This document shows positions 22,540 through 30,066 of a stretch of DNA of 33,503 bases, one piece after another. The DNA is from JBKQHQ01 sp052148715 (GTDB lineage Bacteria > Pseudomonadota > Alphaproteobacteria > Rhizobiales > Xanthobacteraceae). The stretch covers positions 1-33,503 of the forward strand of contig JBKQHQ010000026.1 of assembly GCA_052148715.1 (NCBI GenBank), given 5' to 3'. Position numbers and translations under genes: made by a program. Position 1 is the stretch's first letter, and each line of letters begins with the position of its first letter. The notes below the pieces were generated by a model. It saw nothing but the letters and a program-made list of their open reading frames with translations. It was not told the origin of the DNA and searched no databases.

Positions 22540-24588
22540 ATGCCTGCGTTGCGCATTTCCCATAAACTGGCCTTGGCGGTTGCGCTGTCGTTGCTCGTTC
22601 TGGCCGGGCTTGCGGCCTACGATCTTACCCTCAAATGGAGCACGCGCGCCGAGATGGCTGAGCTCGGCCGGCTCGCGCGCGGCGTGGCGGGCATCAGCCA
22701 GTTGATCCACGAGCTGCAGCGGGAACGCGGCGCATCCGTCTTCTTTGTCAGCAGCAAGGGAGCCCAATTTCGCGCCGAGCTCGCGACGCAACGGAAGCTG
22801 ACCGATGAGGCGCGCCGCTTTGCCGGCCAATTCATCGCCGACTTGCGCGGTGGGGCGAGCAACGATTTCAGGGAAAAAATCGACAGCGCCGAGGCGCTGA
22901 TGCGGGTCTTGGATGACCGTCGCACCGCGATCGATACGCTGGCGATCTCTGGTGTGCAAGCCGCTTCCTATTATAGCGACGCAATTGCCGCGTTGTTCTC
23001 CGCCACGGGCGAGATCGCCAAAATCAGCAATCGCGGCGATGTCACCACGGCGATTGCAACGTACATCAACCTCATGCAAGGCAAGGAGCGCGCGGGCCAG
23101 GAACGCGCCACCGGGGCCGGCGGCATTGCCGCCGGCAAGCTCGATTCGGCTGCGTATGTACGCCTGCTCGGGCTCATTGCCGCCCAAGAGGCCTATTTCG
23201 GCAGCTTCGAAAATGCCGCGACGCCGGCGCAGCGCGATTTCTTTCGACAAGCAATGACGGGGGAGGTGCAGCAGACGGTCGCCAAGATGCGGGACATTCT
23301 TGTTAAAGGCGGCCTTACCGGAGATATGCAAGGCCTCGACGGCAAGGCGTGGTTCGATGCAACGACGGCACGGATCGACATTCTGAAGAAAATTGAGGAT
23401 AGGCTCGGGTCCGACTTGGTCGCGCTCACGACCTCCATCCAGGAAGAAGCCACGCAATCGTTTCTGGGGCTTGGCGCGGGGGTCCTGATTGCATTCCTCG
23501 GCTGCTTCGCCGTCGTGTTCGCCCTGGCTCGCGGAATTACGCGGCCGCTGTCGCGCCTTACGGCGGCGATGGAGCGGCTTGCCGGAGGCGACCTCTCCTT
23601 CGAGGTACCGGGTTGCGATCGACGCGACGAGACCGGCGAGATCAGCCGTGCCGTGGAACGGTTCAAGGTCAAGGCGGTCGAAAAGGCACAACAAGAGGCC
23701 GACGAGAGGCAGGCGCGGGCGCAAGCCGCGGCCGCGGCTAGGCGAGCGGATATGCAAAAGCTCGCCGATGCATTCGAGACGGCGGTCGGTGTCATTGTCG
23801 ACAATGTCTCCGGCTCGGCGGGCGAACTCGAACGCGCGGCCAATAGGCTTTCGAAGACGGCGAATACGACGCAGCAGCTTTCCACCATGGTGGCCAGCGC
23901 CTCTGAGGAGTGCTCGGCGAATGTTTCGTCGGTTGCCTCGGCCACCAACGAAATGACCTCCTCCGTCAACGAGATTGCCCGGCAAGTGCAAGAGTCGAGC
24001 AAGATAGCCGGTCAAGCCGTGAAGCAGGCCGAGCAGACCGACGCCCGCATCGCCGAGCTGTCGCAGGCCGCCGGCCGCATCGGCGACGTGGTCAAGCTCA
24101 TAACCTCGGTCGCGGAGCAGACCAATCTGCTCGCGCTCAACGCCACGATTGAGGCCGCGCGCGCGGGCGAAGCCGGCAAGGGATTCGCCGTGGTGGCTCA
24201 GGAGGTAAAGGCGCTTGCGGCCCAAACCGCCAAGGCCACCGATGAGATCGGCACCCAGATCGCCGGCATGCAGGCGGCTACCACCGACTCGGTCGCCGCC
24301 ATCAAGGAGATCGGCGGCACTATCGACCGCGTATCCGAGATTGCCTCCGCCATCGCGGCTGCCGTGGAGGAGCAAGGCGCGGCCACCCAGGAGATTGCCC
24401 GCAACGTGCAGGAAGCCGCCCAAGGCACCGCGCAGGTCGCGGCCAATATCATGGACGTGAACAAAGGCGCGAGTGAAACGGGCTCGGCATCGAGCCAAGT
24501 GCTCGCTTCGGCGCAGGCGCTGTCCAGCGAAGGTAACAAGCTCAAGCTGGAGGTCGCAAAATTCCTCGCCACGGTGCGCGCTGCCTGA
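22540..24588 (+). CDS. Methyl-accepting chemotaxis protein with NIT sensor domain
   Basis: The 682-aa inner-membrane receptor has a first membrane segment (about 9-27), a periplasmic all-helical NIT domain (about 45-290), a second membrane segment (307-330), a HAMP domain (331-383) and a cytoplasmic signalling domain. The NIT domain shows the conserved LIHELQRERGASVFFVSSKG and ELATQRKLTDEA stretches; it is named for nitrate and nitrite sensing. The signalling hairpin tip reads SVAEQTNLLALNATIEAARA (523-542), the site that contacts CheW and CheA. I chose the ATG at 22540 over a TTG at 22492, which would add 16 residues before the first membrane helix. No che genes are adjacent. A nitrate-type importer lies 15 kb away, but nothing links the two directly. 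Confidence 0.9.
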   Translation: MPALRISHKLALAVALSLLVLAGLAAYDLTLKWSTRAEMAELGRLARGVAGISQLIHELQRERGASVFFVSSKGAQFRAELATQRKLTDEARRFAGQFIADLRGGASNDFREKIDSAEALMRVLDDRRTAIDTLAISGVQAASYYSDAIAALFSATGEIAKISNRGDVTTAIATYINLMQGKERAGQERATGAGGIAAGKLDSAAYVRLLGLIAAQEAYFGSFENAATPAQRDFFRQAMTGEVQQTVAKMRDILVKGGLTGDMQGLDGKAWFDATTARIDILKKIEDRLGSDLVALTTSIQEEATQSFLGLGAGVLIAFLGCFAVVFALARGITRPLSRLTAAMERLAGGDLSFEVPGCDRRDETGEISRAVERFKVKAVEKAQQEADERQARAQAAAAARRADMQKLADAFETAVGVIVDNVSGSAGELERAANRLSKTANTTQQLSTMVASASEECSANVSSVASATNEMTSSVNEIARQVQESSKIAGQAVKQAEQTDARIAELSQAAGRIGDVVKLITSVAEQTNLLALNATIEAARAGEAGKGFAVVAQEVKALAAQTAKATDEIGTQIAGMQAATTDSVAAIKEIGGTIDRVSEIASAIAAAVEEQGAATQEIARNVQEAAQGTAQVAANIMDVNKGASETGSASSQVLASAQALSSEGNKLKLEVAKFLATVRAA

Positions 24589-24812
24589 CGCCTTCCTGCG
24601 CGCACCGCCAACCGTCCGTTCAGCAAACGACCCCGTTTCACGGGTCGCCGAATACGAATCGGCCGGCACACATGAGCTCGTCAGTCATGGTCAATGTCTT
24701 TTCCGGCACCCTTGAGCGCGGCACATCGCCAAGTTCCGCGCCAAGTCCGGCGCGCCCGTAATGCTCAATCACTGCCCGCGGGTCGATCACACGGAATGTT
24801 CTCGTCTGATGA
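24589..24812. other. Convergent intergenic region with an untested small minus-strand frame
   Basis: This lies between the ends of the chemoreceptor and cyclase genes. A minus-strand frame from a GTG at 24790 to a stop at 24638 could encode 50 residues (VIDPRAVIEHYGRAG..., ending GRFVFGDP) with reasonable codon use. It has no ribosome binding site and I recognise no family. It may be a gene remnant or chance. Confidence 0.3.
24628..24647. terminator. Weak bidirectional hairpin between convergent genes
   Basis: CGACCC (24628-24633) pairs with GGGTCG (24642-24647) around an 8-nt loop, 40 nt after the chemoreceptor stop. On the minus strand it is followed by only three T. It could help end both converging transcripts, but lacks a proper U-tract on either side. 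Confidence 0.35.
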
Positions 24813-25592
24813 TCAATCGAACAACGCGACCGCGCGGATCCAACCGGCCGAGCCCCCTTTGATCTTGTGCGGGAAGCAGGCGACGGTGAAACCGTTCGGC
24901 GGCAACTGGTCGAGGTTGCACAGCTTTTCCATATGGCAATAGGGAATTTCGCGCCCCGCTTTGTGGCCCTCCCAGATGATCGACGGGTCGCGCGTTTCCA
25001 GCCAGCGTTTGCGCATGTGCACGAAGGGCACATCCCAACCCCAGGCGTCGATGCCGGCGACGCGGACACCGCGCGAGGTGAGATAGAGTGTCGCCTCCCG
25101 GCCCATGCCGCAGCCGGCGGTGAGATACTCGTCGGTGCCGATGCAGTCGCCGGCGCGCGTATTGATCAGCACGATGTCGAACGGCTTTAGCGCGTGATCG
25201 ATACGCTTGAGCTCTGCCTCGACCTCCGCCGCCGTGACGACGTGGCCGTCGGGCAGGCGGCGGAAGTCCAGCTTGACGCCTGGGCGAAGAAACCAGTCGA
25301 GTGGCACCTCGTCGATCGTCATCATCCGTTTGCCGTCGATCGATCTCGACTGGTAATGGACCGGCGCGTCCATGTGGGTGCCGTTGTGGGTCGAGATCTG
25401 CACGCGCTCGAAAGCCCAGCCTTCGCCATCCGGCAAGTCGTCTTGTCGCAGCCCCGGGAAGTTGTCGAGCAGCATCGGGGCATTCTCGGCGTTGGTGCGG
25501 TATTCGATCTTTGGCCGCATGAACGGCGGATCGAACACGGTATCGTTGTCGAGCGGCGAGGACAGATCGAGCATACGGCTGGGTAATTTCAT
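24813..25592 (-). CDS. Cyclase-family metal-dependent hydrolase (kynurenine formamidase-like fold)
   Basis: The 259-aa product belongs to the cyclase/formamidase superfamily (PF04199 type), whose members include kynurenine formamidase and isatin hydrolase and open amide or lactam bonds with a bound metal. The signature HNGTHMDAPVHYQ is intact and supplies the His and Asp metal ligands. The ATG at 25592 has GGAG 8 nt upstream; a longer frame to 25778 is mostly Arg-rich and crosses a GC-rich hairpin. It is the last gene of the minus-strand catabolic block, 213 bp after the molybdenum hydroxylase. Its substrate cannot be read from sequence; a ring-opening step on a hydroxylated heterocycle would suit the neighbourhood but is inferred. 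Confidence 0.8.
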   Translation of the reverse strand: MKLPSRMLDLSSPLDNDTVFDPPFMRPKIEYRTNAENAPMLLDNFPGLRQDDLPDGEGWAFERVQISTHNGTHMDAPVHYQSRSIDGKRMMTIDEVPLDWFLRPGVKLDFRRLPDGHVVTAAEVEAELKRIDHALKPFDIVLINTRAGDCIGTDEYLTAGCGMGREATLYLTSRGVRVAGIDAWGWDVPFVHMRKRWLETRDPSIIWEGHKAGREIPYCHMEKLCNLDQLPPNGFTVACFPHKIKGGSAGWIRAVALFD

Positions 25593-25758
25593 GGTCGTCT
25601 CCGGTTTCGGCGCTCTTCCGCAGCAACGGCCGTTTGCGGACAAGCATTCTTGCCCGCCGCGCCGGTTCAAGGATGGACCGTCTCGGGGTGGGTTAGCAAT
25701 GCGGGCAATGGCGCGATCGATCATCAAAGCCGCGGCACGTCGGATCTTGCGACGTGAG

Positions 25759-25784
25759 CGGGCGGTGCGTCGCCGCACCGCCCG
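25759..25784 (-). terminator. Strong GC hairpin after the molybdenum hydroxylase gene
   Basis: A perfect 11-bp stem (CGGGCGGTGCG at 25759-25769, complement at 25774-25784) with a TCGC loop lies 21 nt after the stop codon of the large subunit. No U-run follows on the minus strand. It could be an attenuating terminator, or an RNA stem that protects the upstream message and lowers expression of the cyclase gene. Confidence 0.45.
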
Positions 25785-25805
25785 TCGTTCAGATAGCGCC
25801 GTGCC

Positions 25806-28001
25806 TCACCCCAGCGCCTTCTTCACGCGCTCCGGGGTCATTGGGGTTTCCCGCAGCCGCACGCCAGTGAGCTCCGCGACCGCATTGGCGATCGCGGGTC
25901 CGACCAGCGGCGTTGCCATTTGGCCGACGCCGGTCGGATGGTTGTTGGTCGCAATCACGTCGATGACGATCTCCGGGATCTCGTTCATGCGCGGGACATG
26001 GTAGTTGTAGAAATTCGACTCTTGCACGACGCCGTCGTCGGTCGTGATCCGTTCCCAAAGCGCAAATCCCAATCCGTAGACGACACTGCTCTCCGTCTGC
26101 GCGACGATGTTGTCGGGTTGCACCGCGATGCCGGGATCAAGCGCCACCCAGATCTTCGGAACCCGCAGCACGCCGGATCTGCTTTCGACCGACACCTCCG
26201 CGACCAGCGCGATCTGCGTCCCCGAATAGTTCATGTAGGTGAAGCCGAGCGCACTGCGGTCCCGCTTCCTGCCCCAGTCCGCCATGCGGCTCACGGTGTC
26301 GATGATATGCAAGGCGCGCGGATTGCTTCTGACCAGATCGCGCCGAAAAATCGCCGGATCGATCCCGCGCTTGCGGGCAAGCTCATCCATGAACGATTCG
26401 ATGGCAAAGATGTTGGTCAGATGCGCGATGCCGCGCAGGCTCGAGGTGCGCAGACCACTCTCCCGCGGCACCGCCTCGCCGAGCCGGTTGGGGATCTCGT
26501 AATAGGGCGCGTCGAGGCCGTTATACGCGATGCCGTCGCGCCCCTTCAGCCGCTCGAAGCGCACGGGGTCCTGGAACGCCGTCACCTCGTCGCAGGCTTT
26601 GCGGTGGTGAAAGGCGATCAGCTTGCCCGACGCATCGAAGCCGGCACGCAGGAAATGCGCCGACAGCGGATTGAAGCGCCCGTTATGGACGTCGTCCTCC
26701 CGCGTCCACATCAGCTTGACGGGCCTGCGCACGGCGCTCGACAGCACGACCGCGTCATGGACATATTCCTCATCGCGGTGGCCGCGCCGCCCGAAGCCGC
26801 CACCCATCAGCATGTCGTGGTAGGTGATCTTGTCCGGGGCGATCTTGAGCGCGTCCGCCGCGACCGTCACAGCGATCGTCTTCGACTGCACACCGCACCA
26901 CAGCTCGCAGGCGTCCCCTTTGGCCGACACCGAGGCGACAGCGTTCAACGGCTCCATCTGGGCATGGTAGACGAGATCATTGCGGTACTCGGCTTCGACG
27001 ATCGTCGCCGCGTTCTGCAGCGCAGCCGGCGCGTCGCCCGCTTTGGCCCACAGCTTGGTCGGCTGCGACATGTCACGGGCCGCGGCGGCGAAAGCAACCA
27101 GCGCCTTCTCGCTGTTGAAGCCCCACGCCTTGCCGGTCCGTGTCCAAGTGACCGTGAGCGCGTCCTTGGCGTCGAACGCCGCCCGCGGCGTTTGCGCAAT
27201 GACTCCGACGCCATAGGGCAGCGGGACGATCCGCAGCACCCCGGCGATCGCCTTGGCCTTAACATCGTCGATGCGGTCCGGCGCGGCGCCTTCGACGGGC
27301 GCCCGCAGAATCGCACCGTAGAACATGCCGGGCACCTGCACGTCGATGCTGTATTGCGCGCTGCCGTTGATCTTTTGCGGCAGCTCGACGCGCATAACGT
27401 CCTTGCCGATGAGCCGGAACCGATCCGGCGTCTTGAGCTCGCTCTCGGCAACCTCCGGCGCCTTCGCCGGGACTTCGGCGAACGCGGCGATCTCGCCATA
27501 GGACAGGCGGCGCCCGGATTTCTCATGGATGACCAGGTTCGGTCCGGTGATCAGTTCCTCGACCGGAACGTTCCAGTGCGTGGCGGCGTTCGCCAGCAAC
27601 ACCTTGCGGACCTGCGCGCCGAACCGGCGCAGATCCTTGAAATAGGCGGTCACGGCATTGCTGCCGGCCGTGTACATGTAGCCGAACGCTGGATTCTTGT
27701 AGAGTTCGTCGTTGGGCGGCGCCACGACCACGCGCACCTTCGCCCAGTCGGCGTCGAGTTCCTCGGCGAGGATGAGCGGCAGTGAGGTGAGCGAACCCTG
27801 GCCCATCTCGGCCGCGGGCGACATGATCGCGACCGTATCGTCGGTCGAGATCGTCACCCACGGGCTCAATGCTAGATCGCCATTGTGAGCCGCGGTGGCT
27901 GCCCCGGCCCGCAGGCCCGACGCCACGGCGAAGGTAAATCCGGCGGCGCCGACCATGAACGTGCGGCGGCTCAAGTCGGTATTGCGAAATGCGATGGTCA
28001 T
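25806..28001 (-). CDS. Molybdopterin-binding large subunit of a xanthine oxidase-family hydroxylase (IorB-like), Tat-exported
   Basis: The 731-aa protein is the catalytic subunit of a molybdenum hydroxylase, likely acting with the 2Fe-2S subunit encoded 3 nt upstream. A Tat signal is clear (LSRRTFMVGAAG, 10-21, then a hydrophobic stretch), so the enzyme should be periplasmic or membrane-associated. Family motifs include MSPAAEMGQGSLTSLP, AQMEPLNAVA, GGGFGRRGHRDEE and the C-terminal PAIANAV segment. The layout follows isoquinoline 1-oxidoreductase and aldehyde-oxidising relatives. Odd point: in the C-terminal GVGE motif, where the catalytic Glu sits in most members, this protein reads GVGQ (Gln694, codon at 25920-25922). 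No dedicated cytochrome subunit or maturation (XdhC/CoxF-type) gene is present. The substrate is unknown. Confidence 0.87.
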   Translation of the reverse strand: MTIAFRNTDLSRRTFMVGAAGFTFAVASGLRAGAATAAHNGDLALSPWVTISTDDTVAIMSPAAEMGQGSLTSLPLILAEELDADWAKVRVVVAPPNDELYKNPAFGYMYTAGSNAVTAYFKDLRRFGAQVRKVLLANAATHWNVPVEELITGPNLVIHEKSGRRLSYGEIAAFAEVPAKAPEVAESELKTPDRFRLIGKDVMRVELPQKINGSAQYSIDVQVPGMFYGAILRAPVEGAAPDRIDDVKAKAIAGVLRIVPLPYGVGVIAQTPRAAFDAKDALTVTWTRTGKAWGFNSEKALVAFAAAARDMSQPTKLWAKAGDAPAALQNAATIVEAEYRNDLVYHAQMEPLNAVASVSAKGDACELWCGVQSKTIAVTVAADALKIAPDKITYHDMLMGGGFGRRGHRDEEYVHDAVVLSSAVRRPVKLMWTREDDVHNGRFNPLSAHFLRAGFDASGKLIAFHHRKACDEVTAFQDPVRFERLKGRDGIAYNGLDAPYYEIPNRLGEAVPRESGLRTSSLRGIAHLTNIFAIESFMDELARKRGIDPAIFRRDLVRSNPRALHIIDTVSRMADWGRKRDRSALGFTYMNYSGTQIALVAEVSVESRSGVLRVPKIWVALDPGIAVQPDNIVAQTESSVVYGLGFALWERITTDDGVVQESNFYNYHVPRMNEIPEIVIDVIATNNHPTGVGQMATPLVGPAIANAVAELTGVRLRETPMTPERVKKALG

Positions 28002-28004
28002 GGC

Positions 28005-28460
28005 TCAGCCCTCCCTCGCGGCGCGCTCGATGGCGCGGACGATGCGCGGATAGGTGCCGCAGCGGCAGATGTTCGTGCTCATGTGCTCGACGATCCGGGC
28101 GCGGTCGGGCTTCGGATGGTGCGCCAAGAGGTCGACCGCGCTCATGATCTGGCCGGACTGGCAGTAGCCGCATTGCGGGACCCGCTCGGCGAGCCAGGCC
28201 TTCTGCACCGGGTGGGAGGAATCCGCCGACAGACCTTCGATGGTGGTCAGGCTCTTGCCGGCAACCTGGGACATCTGCGTCTGGCAGGAGAACGCGCGCC
28301 TGCCGTCGATATGCACCATGCACGCGCCACACAGGCCCGCGCCGCAGCCGAATTTGGTGCCGGTCAGCTTGAGCTCCTCGCGGATCACCCACAAGAGCGG
28401 GGTATGCGGCGGGGCTTCGGAGTGCGCCGCCCTGCCGTTGACCTCGAAATCGAATGCCAT
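28005..28460 (-). CDS. 2Fe-2S small subunit of a molybdenum hydroxylase (IorA-like)
   Basis: The 151-aa product carries electrons from the molybdenum centre to an external acceptor. The N-terminal plant-type ferredoxin cluster is CGAGLCGACMVHIDGRRAFSC. The C-terminal helical cluster is CGYCQSGQIM with ICRCGTY. Together they hold the two 2Fe-2S centres typical of this family, and the length is normal. The ATG at 28460 has GGAGG 6 nt upstream; the longer frame to 28583 adds an unrelated basic leader. It has no signal peptide, so it presumably crosses the membrane folded, carried by the Tat signal of the large subunit whose start lies 3 nt downstream. A good GGGAGGG for that start sits inside this gene's end. 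Confidence 0.92.
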   Translation of the reverse strand: MAFDFEVNGRAAHSEAPPHTPLLWVIREELKLTGTKFGCGAGLCGACMVHIDGRRAFSCQTQMSQVAGKSLTTIEGLSADSSHPVQKAWLAERVPQCGYCQSGQIMSAVDLLAHHPKPDRARIVEHMSTNICRCGTYPRIVRAIERAAREG

Positions 28461-28630
28461 GGCTTCCTCCGGAGTTTCCATAGGCGACGGGAGCCGCCGC
28501 CCGCATATTGCCTTGATGCCCCTATGTTGCCGTCGTAATGGCTCGTGCGATCGAGTGAACCATAGCACCGCACGCCGCCGCAAATGCGGCAGCAGGTGTG
28601 CAGCCGGACCCGAGCGGCGATAGCCCCGAC

Positions 28631-30031
28631 CTATCCGGCTGCCAAGCTTCCAACCGCTTCACGCCCCGCGATCCGGCCGAACACGAAGGCGCGCAACACC
28701 GATACGGCGTTCGGCGCCGTGGCGTAGAAATGACCGGTAATCTCGCCGGCGGCGAAGAGGCCCGGGATCGGCGCGCCGTTGCGCAGCAGGCGGGCGCGGT
28801 CGTCGGTCGCCAGGCCGCCGAATGTGTAGGCCACGGCGCCGACCAAGGGGTAAGCAAGGAACGGCGGCACGCTGACGGCACGCGCCCAGTTCGACTTCGG
28901 CGGCTGCAGCGTTCGCGCGGCCGCAAGGCCGTCGTTGCGCGTCGCGTTGAAAGTATCTTGATCACCCAAGCAGGCGGCGTTGTAGTCGGCGATCGTGACG
29001 GCGAGATTGTCAGCGTTCACGCCGATGCGTTGCGCCAATTCAACGAGCGTGTCGGCACGCACGGGCGGCACCTCGGAACGGATGGCGCGCTGATAGTCCG
29101 CGATGGCAAAAAGGCGGCTGTCGAGGATGGCGTAGGCGATCGAGCCCGGCGCCTTGAAGTGTATGTCGCGCGCGAACCACTCCCACGTTTCGTGCACAAG
29201 GCCATGGCCCTCGTCGAAGAAACGCCGGCCGTCCCTGTCGACCACGATCCCGTAGGGATAGACCAGAACCACCGGCGCGGAATTCTTGCTGCGCGCATCG
29301 ATCGGCTCGGCGTGCATGCCGTTCCAATCACCCGAAAGCTCGGCGCCGAGCGCCATTGCCATTCTGATGCCGTCGCCGGTGTTGAAACGCGTGCCGGGCG
29401 AGATCAGCCGCATCAGCTCGGCGCCCTCGCCGAAATGCGCGCGCATCATCTCGCCGTTGCCTTGGAAGCCGCCGCAAGCCAGCACGACCGCATCCGCGGC
29501 CAGAATTTCGCGCGCCCCGCCTTGCTCGACGACAAGACCGGTGACGCGGCCGTGCTCGCCGGCGATCTCGCGCGCGATGCAGCCGTGGCGAAAAATCACG
29601 CCCGTAAGCTTGGCCGCTCGCGTCAACTCCTTCACGATGGTCGGGCCGCCGCCGGCCGGTTGAATCCGTGGCGGCCCCTTCGCCAGATAGTAGGTGGGCG
29701 CAATGAATTCGATGCCGTGCGACGCGATCCACGCGACCGTCGCCGGAGCCTCCTGCGCAAGCCGCGCGAAATAGGTCTCGTCGCCCCGGAATTTGGTCGC
29801 CGCGCGCATGTCGTGCACGAAGCTTGGCTCCACGCGGTCGGGTGACGCCATGCGCATGTAGGACGGCGACCAGCGCGTGTTGCCGCCCGCTTCGTCCTCC
29901 GTGGCTTTTTCAGCAAGCGTGACCGTGATCGACCATCCCCGGGCGCGCGCCTCCTCGGCGGCCGACAGCGCGGCGGCGAGGCCGGCCGCGCCCTGGCCGA
30001 CGACAACAAGGCTTCGCGACGCGGCGCTCAT
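28631..30031 (-). CDS. FAD-dependent dehydrogenase, fumarate reductase/TcuA-like flavoprotein
   Basis: The 466-aa product is a member of the FAD_binding_2 family, which includes fumarate reductase flavoproteins, 3-ketosteroid dehydrogenases and tricarballylate dehydrogenase TcuA. The FAD motif is VVVGQGAAGLAAA (9-21). GGNTRWSPSYMRMA (about 49-62), VVLACGGFQGN, and GLFAAGEITGHFYATAPNAV near the C-terminus fit the TcuA-like group. There is no signal peptide, so the protein is probably cytoplasmic. It starts 35 nt after the LivM-G-F stop and probably shares its transcript. The ribosome binding site at 30031 is weak. A dehydrogenation of an organic acid imported by the Liv-type system is plausible but inferred. 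Confidence 0.83.
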   Translation of the reverse strand: MSAASRSLVVVGQGAAGLAAALSAAEEARARGWSITVTLAEKATEDEAGGNTRWSPSYMRMASPDRVEPSFVHDMRAATKFRGDETYFARLAQEAPATVAWIASHGIEFIAPTYYLAKGPPRIQPAGGGPTIVKELTRAAKLTGVIFRHGCIAREIAGEHGRVTGLVVEQGGAREILAADAVVLACGGFQGNGEMMRAHFGEGAELMRLISPGTRFNTGDGIRMAMALGAELSGDWNGMHAEPIDARSKNSAPVVLVYPYGIVVDRDGRRFFDEGHGLVHETWEWFARDIHFKAPGSIAYAILDSRLFAIADYQRAIRSEVPPVRADTLVELAQRIGVNADNLAVTIADYNAACLGDQDTFNATRNDGLAAARTLQPPKSNWARAVSVPPFLAYPLVGAVAYTFGGLATDDRARLLRNGAPIPGLFAAGEITGHFYATAPNAVSVLRAFVFGRIAGREAVGSLAAG

Positions 30032-30066
30032 GGCGCGTATCTGCAGGCCAACTCCTCACCCCCTCG

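Noticed and set aside
25920..27785. 621-codon plus-strand open frame opposite the molybdenum hydroxylase
   Set aside because: High GC content leaves few antisense stops. The composition (Arg, His, Val) is typical of an antisense frame and no domain is recognisable.
28574..28592. GCCGC-AAAT-GCGGC hairpin after the TcuA-like gene
   Set aside because: A five-pair stem without a U-run is common by chance in DNA this GC-rich.
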